Source of the DNA: Bdellovibrionales bacterium
GTDB lineage: Bacteria; Bdellovibrionota; Bdellovibrionia; Bdellovibrionales; UBA1609
Length of the DNA: 8,154 nt
Assembly (NCBI GenBank): GCA_020435025.1
Contig: JAGRAG010000137.1
Coordinates: 1-8,154, forward strand
Direction of reading: 5' to 3'
The first letter of the stretch is position 1. Every line of letters starts with the position of its first letter. Below, in pieces: positions 6,921 through 8,154 of this stretch. Below the pieces are notes generated by a model that did no database searches, was not told the origin of the DNA, and worked only from the letters and a program-made list of their open reading frames with translations. The position numbers and the translations under genes were made by a program.

Positions 6921-7217
6921 TTAATTAAAAATTCCCAAGACATCATCTTCACGCATCATTAAAAACTCAACACCGTCAAGTTTTAACTCAGTACCTGAAT
7001 ATTTACTGAAAAGAACCTTATCCCCGGACTTAACTTCCAGAGGCAACACAGTTCCATCTTCTAAGATGCGACCTTTCCCTGTTGCGACGACTTCCCCTCG
7101 TTGTGGCTTTTCTTTTGCTGTATCAGGTATGATGATTCCACCGGCAGTGACATCTTCTTCGCCCATGCGTTTTACCAATAAACGATCATGTAGCGGACGA
7201 ACGTTCAGCTTTGACAT
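6921..7217 (-). CDS. groES: Co-chaperonin GroES (10 kDa, Hsp10)
   Basis: A 98-residue protein that forms the heptameric lid of the GroEL chamber. It shows the N-terminal LNVRPLHDRLLVKR (4-17), the mobile loop with the GroEL-contacting hydrophobic GGIII (26-30), the PQRGEVVATGKG strand-turn (38-49), SGDKVLFSKYSGTE (64-77) and the C-terminal DDVLGIFN. The frame can be extended five codons to a TTG at 7232, but that codon overlaps the ribosome site. The ATG at 7215-7217, 6 bases from GGAGGAG, gives the standard family length. It is the first gene of the groES-groEL operon, read from the promoter at 7284-7311. Confidence 0.98.
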   Translation of the reverse strand: MSKLNVRPLHDRLLVKRMGEEDVTAGGIIIPDTAKEKPQRGEVVATGKGRILEDGTVLPLEVKSGDKVLFSKYSGTELKLDGVEFLMMREDDVLGIFN

Positions 7218-7223
7218 ATTTTT

Positions 7224-7230
7224 CTCCTCC
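7224..7230 (-). promoter_or_regulatory. Strong ribosome binding site of groES
   Basis: On the minus strand GGAGGAG lies 6 bases upstream of the ATG at 7217, a near-complete Shine-Dalgarno match and the strongest in the window. It rules out the upstream TTG as the start. Confidence 0.9.
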
Positions 7231-7240
7231 AATTATTAGC

Positions 7241-7256
7241 CTTCCAGTTTCGGAAG
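7241..7256 (-). other. Small hairpin in the groES 5' leader
   Basis: CTTCC / GGAAG with a six-base loop lies 10 bases upstream of the groES ribosome site, within the expected leader. The 5-bp stem is weak and could arise by chance. It could make translation temperature-dependent, but nothing in the sequence demonstrates this. Confidence 0.25.
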
Positions 7257-7283
7257 TTAACTTAATGTCATAAATCGGCGTAA

Positions 7284-7311
7284 ATATGGAGTCGCTGCGA
7301 GGAGTGTCAAG
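7284..7311 (-). promoter_or_regulatory. RpoH (sigma-32)-like heat-shock promoter of groES-groEL
   Basis: On the minus strand CTTGACA (7305-7311) is followed, after 13 bases, by CTCCATAT (7284-7291). The sigma-32 consensus is CTTGAA, a spacer of similar length, then CCCCATnT, so the -10 half matches at all but one fixed base. The expected transcript start is near 7277, giving a leader of about 60 bases. The -35 half TTGACA is also a perfect sigma-70 hexamer, but at 17-18 base spacing no good TATAAT follows. No complete CIRCE operator (TTAGCACTC-N9-GAGTGCTAA) is present, which argues for positive sigma-factor control over HrcA repression. Confidence 0.7.
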
Positions 7312-7372
7312 TTCAGCTCTTCACATTTTTTAATTGCACTTTTTTAGCTTGTGATTTCAATAAGATAAAAAA

Positions 7373-7930
7373 TTATAGGGATGGGTTTTTATTTTCTACA
7401 GGTGGAACGCCGGTCAGGCGAGGCTGGAATCCCACCTCCTTGCTGCGACGCAGCTTTAAGTAGGACCTTACAATTTCTAGCATTTCTTCTTTTGTCAGCT
7501 TTTCCAACAGACCTGCCAACTTCTTGTCGCTTTCTTCGAAGTTGGTCAGGTAATTGGCCACGTAGTCTTCCAATGTCAAATCCCGCGCGAATTGAAGGTT
7601 TTCCCTTAATACATCAAGCTCCAATTCACTCTGTTTAAGTTCATCACTGACTTTATTGTTGCCACTTGCTGATCCAATTCTCTTCCTTTCTAGAACAATC
7701 TTGTTAGATAACCGTACAACTCGGTTTTGAGCCTCAACAATTTGTCGATCCTTCCAAGAGTTAAATCCCAAGACAGTGGGACCGACTTGAGTTTCCTCTT
7801 GAACTGATTCAACCAAAGCAGATGAAGAAATCTCCTCGCTACCAGTCCCATCCATCGATTTTGCAAGGCCAGAGGGGCCCACGAGGGAAGCAAAAAACAA
7901 AACTGTTACCATTTTAAAAAGTTTATTCAT
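7373..7930 (-). CDS. Exported coiled-coil protein of unknown function
   Basis: A 185-residue protein not recognised as any family. Residues 1-23 form a signal peptide (ends GPSGLA, cleavage before Lys24) with no lipobox. Residues 24-58 are acidic and Ser/Glu-rich, probably disordered. Residues about 60-118 are strongly helical and charged with heptad-like leucines, isoleucines and valines (for example RVVRLSNKIVLERKRIG and ELKQSELELDVLRENL). A second helical block spans about 120-163 (EDYVANYLTNFEES and LLEKLTKEEMLEIVRSYLKL). The tail is proline-rich. It is probably periplasmic. The ATG at 7928-7930 is preceded by AGAG at about 7 bases. The gene lies 155 bases upstream of groES on the same strand with no clear terminator between, so some read-through into the chaperonin operon is possible, although groES has its own promoter. 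Confidence 0.75.
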   Translation of the reverse strand: MNKLFKMVTVLFFASLVGPSGLAKSMDGTGSEEISSSALVESVQEETQVGPTVLGFNSWKDRQIVEAQNRVVRLSNKIVLERKRIGSASGNNKVSDELKQSELELDVLRENLQFARDLTLEDYVANYLTNFEESDKKLAGLLEKLTKEEMLEIVRSYLKLRRSKEVGFQPRLTGVPPVENKNPSL

Positions 7931-8040
7931 TTAAAAACTCTATTCTACTTTCACGTTCCACAGCAAACTACCCGTCCGTCAGAATTCTACTGGGGCTGTT
8001 CCATCTGTTTTAGAAAACTCCACCGAACACTCTTGTTACA

Positions 8041-8154
8041 TCAATCCCTATGCCACAAAAAAGTTACGTGTTTTAAATAGCTTACATCCATTCCTTCTGT
8101 GAAAGAATTTCCCAAATCCCGCAAAAATTGGTACCAGTATCTTTTTGGTTCCGA
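8041..8154 (-). CDS. Possible 3' end of a gene entering from the right edge (weak)
   Basis: From the right edge a minus-strand frame stays open for 37 codons to a TGA at 8041-8043. It encodes a polar, aromatic-rich segment that begins SEPKRYWYQFLRD and ends FLWHRD. No family is recognised. All three minus frames are open for at least 20 codons here, so openness alone is weak evidence. It excludes the plus-strand candidate at 8099. Confidence 0.2.
   Translation of the reverse strand, partial: SEPKRYWYQFLRDLGNSFTEGMDVSYLKHVTFLWHRD
8099..8154 (+). CDS. Possible 5' end of a gene leaving the right edge (weak)
   Basis: GTG at 8099-8101 opens a frame of 18 codons to the window edge (VKEFPKSRKNWYQYLFGS). 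The basic start followed by aromatics looks plausible for a real N-terminus, and a divergent layout with the gene ending at 7930 would be ordinary. However, no ribosome site is visible and the start would be GTG. An in-frame TAG at 8078-8080 limits any upstream extension. Confidence 0.25.
   Translation, partial: MKEFPKSRKNWYQYLFGS

Noticed and set aside
7288..7310. CIRCE operator at the groES promoter
   Set aside because: Only one arm resembles the consensus (7 of 9 bases), and the second arm at the required spacing does not match.

Overview
The window looks like chromosomal DNA of a Gram-negative, double-membrane bacterium. It holds a canonical groES-groEL pair, and four predicted exported proteins with Sec-type signal peptides, two of them with beta-barrel-like outer-membrane C-termini. 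Moderately AT-rich composition, many poorly conserved exported proteins and a heat-shock-type promoter in front of groES suggest a predatory or related member of the Bdellovibrionota. That assignment is an inference from the overall style and is not proven by any single marker. No mobile element, CRISPR array, tRNA or rRNA was seen.

Layout from left to right. Positions 1-187 (minus) hold the N-terminal half of a CheY-like receiver protein cut by the window edge. Positions 309-950 (plus) encode a DedA-family membrane protein. Positions 974-2119 (minus) encode an exported protein with a disordered linker and a probable beta-barrel, and its start needs trimming from the longest possible frame. 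A 94-bp divergent spacer follows, with a tandem TTGACC repeat. Positions 2214-3827 (plus) encode a second exported outer-membrane-type protein with a TolB/CsgG-like N-terminal region, an FlgT-C-like segment and a C-terminal barrel. Four bases after its stop, at 3832-5184, lies an exported papain-fold (C1) cysteine peptidase with all four catalytic positions intact. A bidirectional terminator at 5192-5224 ends both this operon and the opposing chaperonin operon. Positions 5249-6895 (groEL) and 6921-7217 (groES) are read on the minus strand from an RpoH-like promoter at 7284-7311. Positions 7373-7930 (minus) encode an unrecognised exported coiled-coil protein. The last 224 bases contain no complete gene, only two mutually exclusive open frames running off the edge.

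How the genes may work together. The chaperonin pair is housekeeping and stress-regulated. The most interesting unit is 974-5184: two divergent outer-membrane-type proteins and a translationally coupled secreted cysteine peptidase. By inference this is a cell-envelope module in which the barrel protein anchors, exports or is processed by the peptidase. The peptidase gene also carries an almost perfect 25-base palindrome inside a cysteine-rich insertion. I did not find evidence strong enough to claim a new defence or mobile system.
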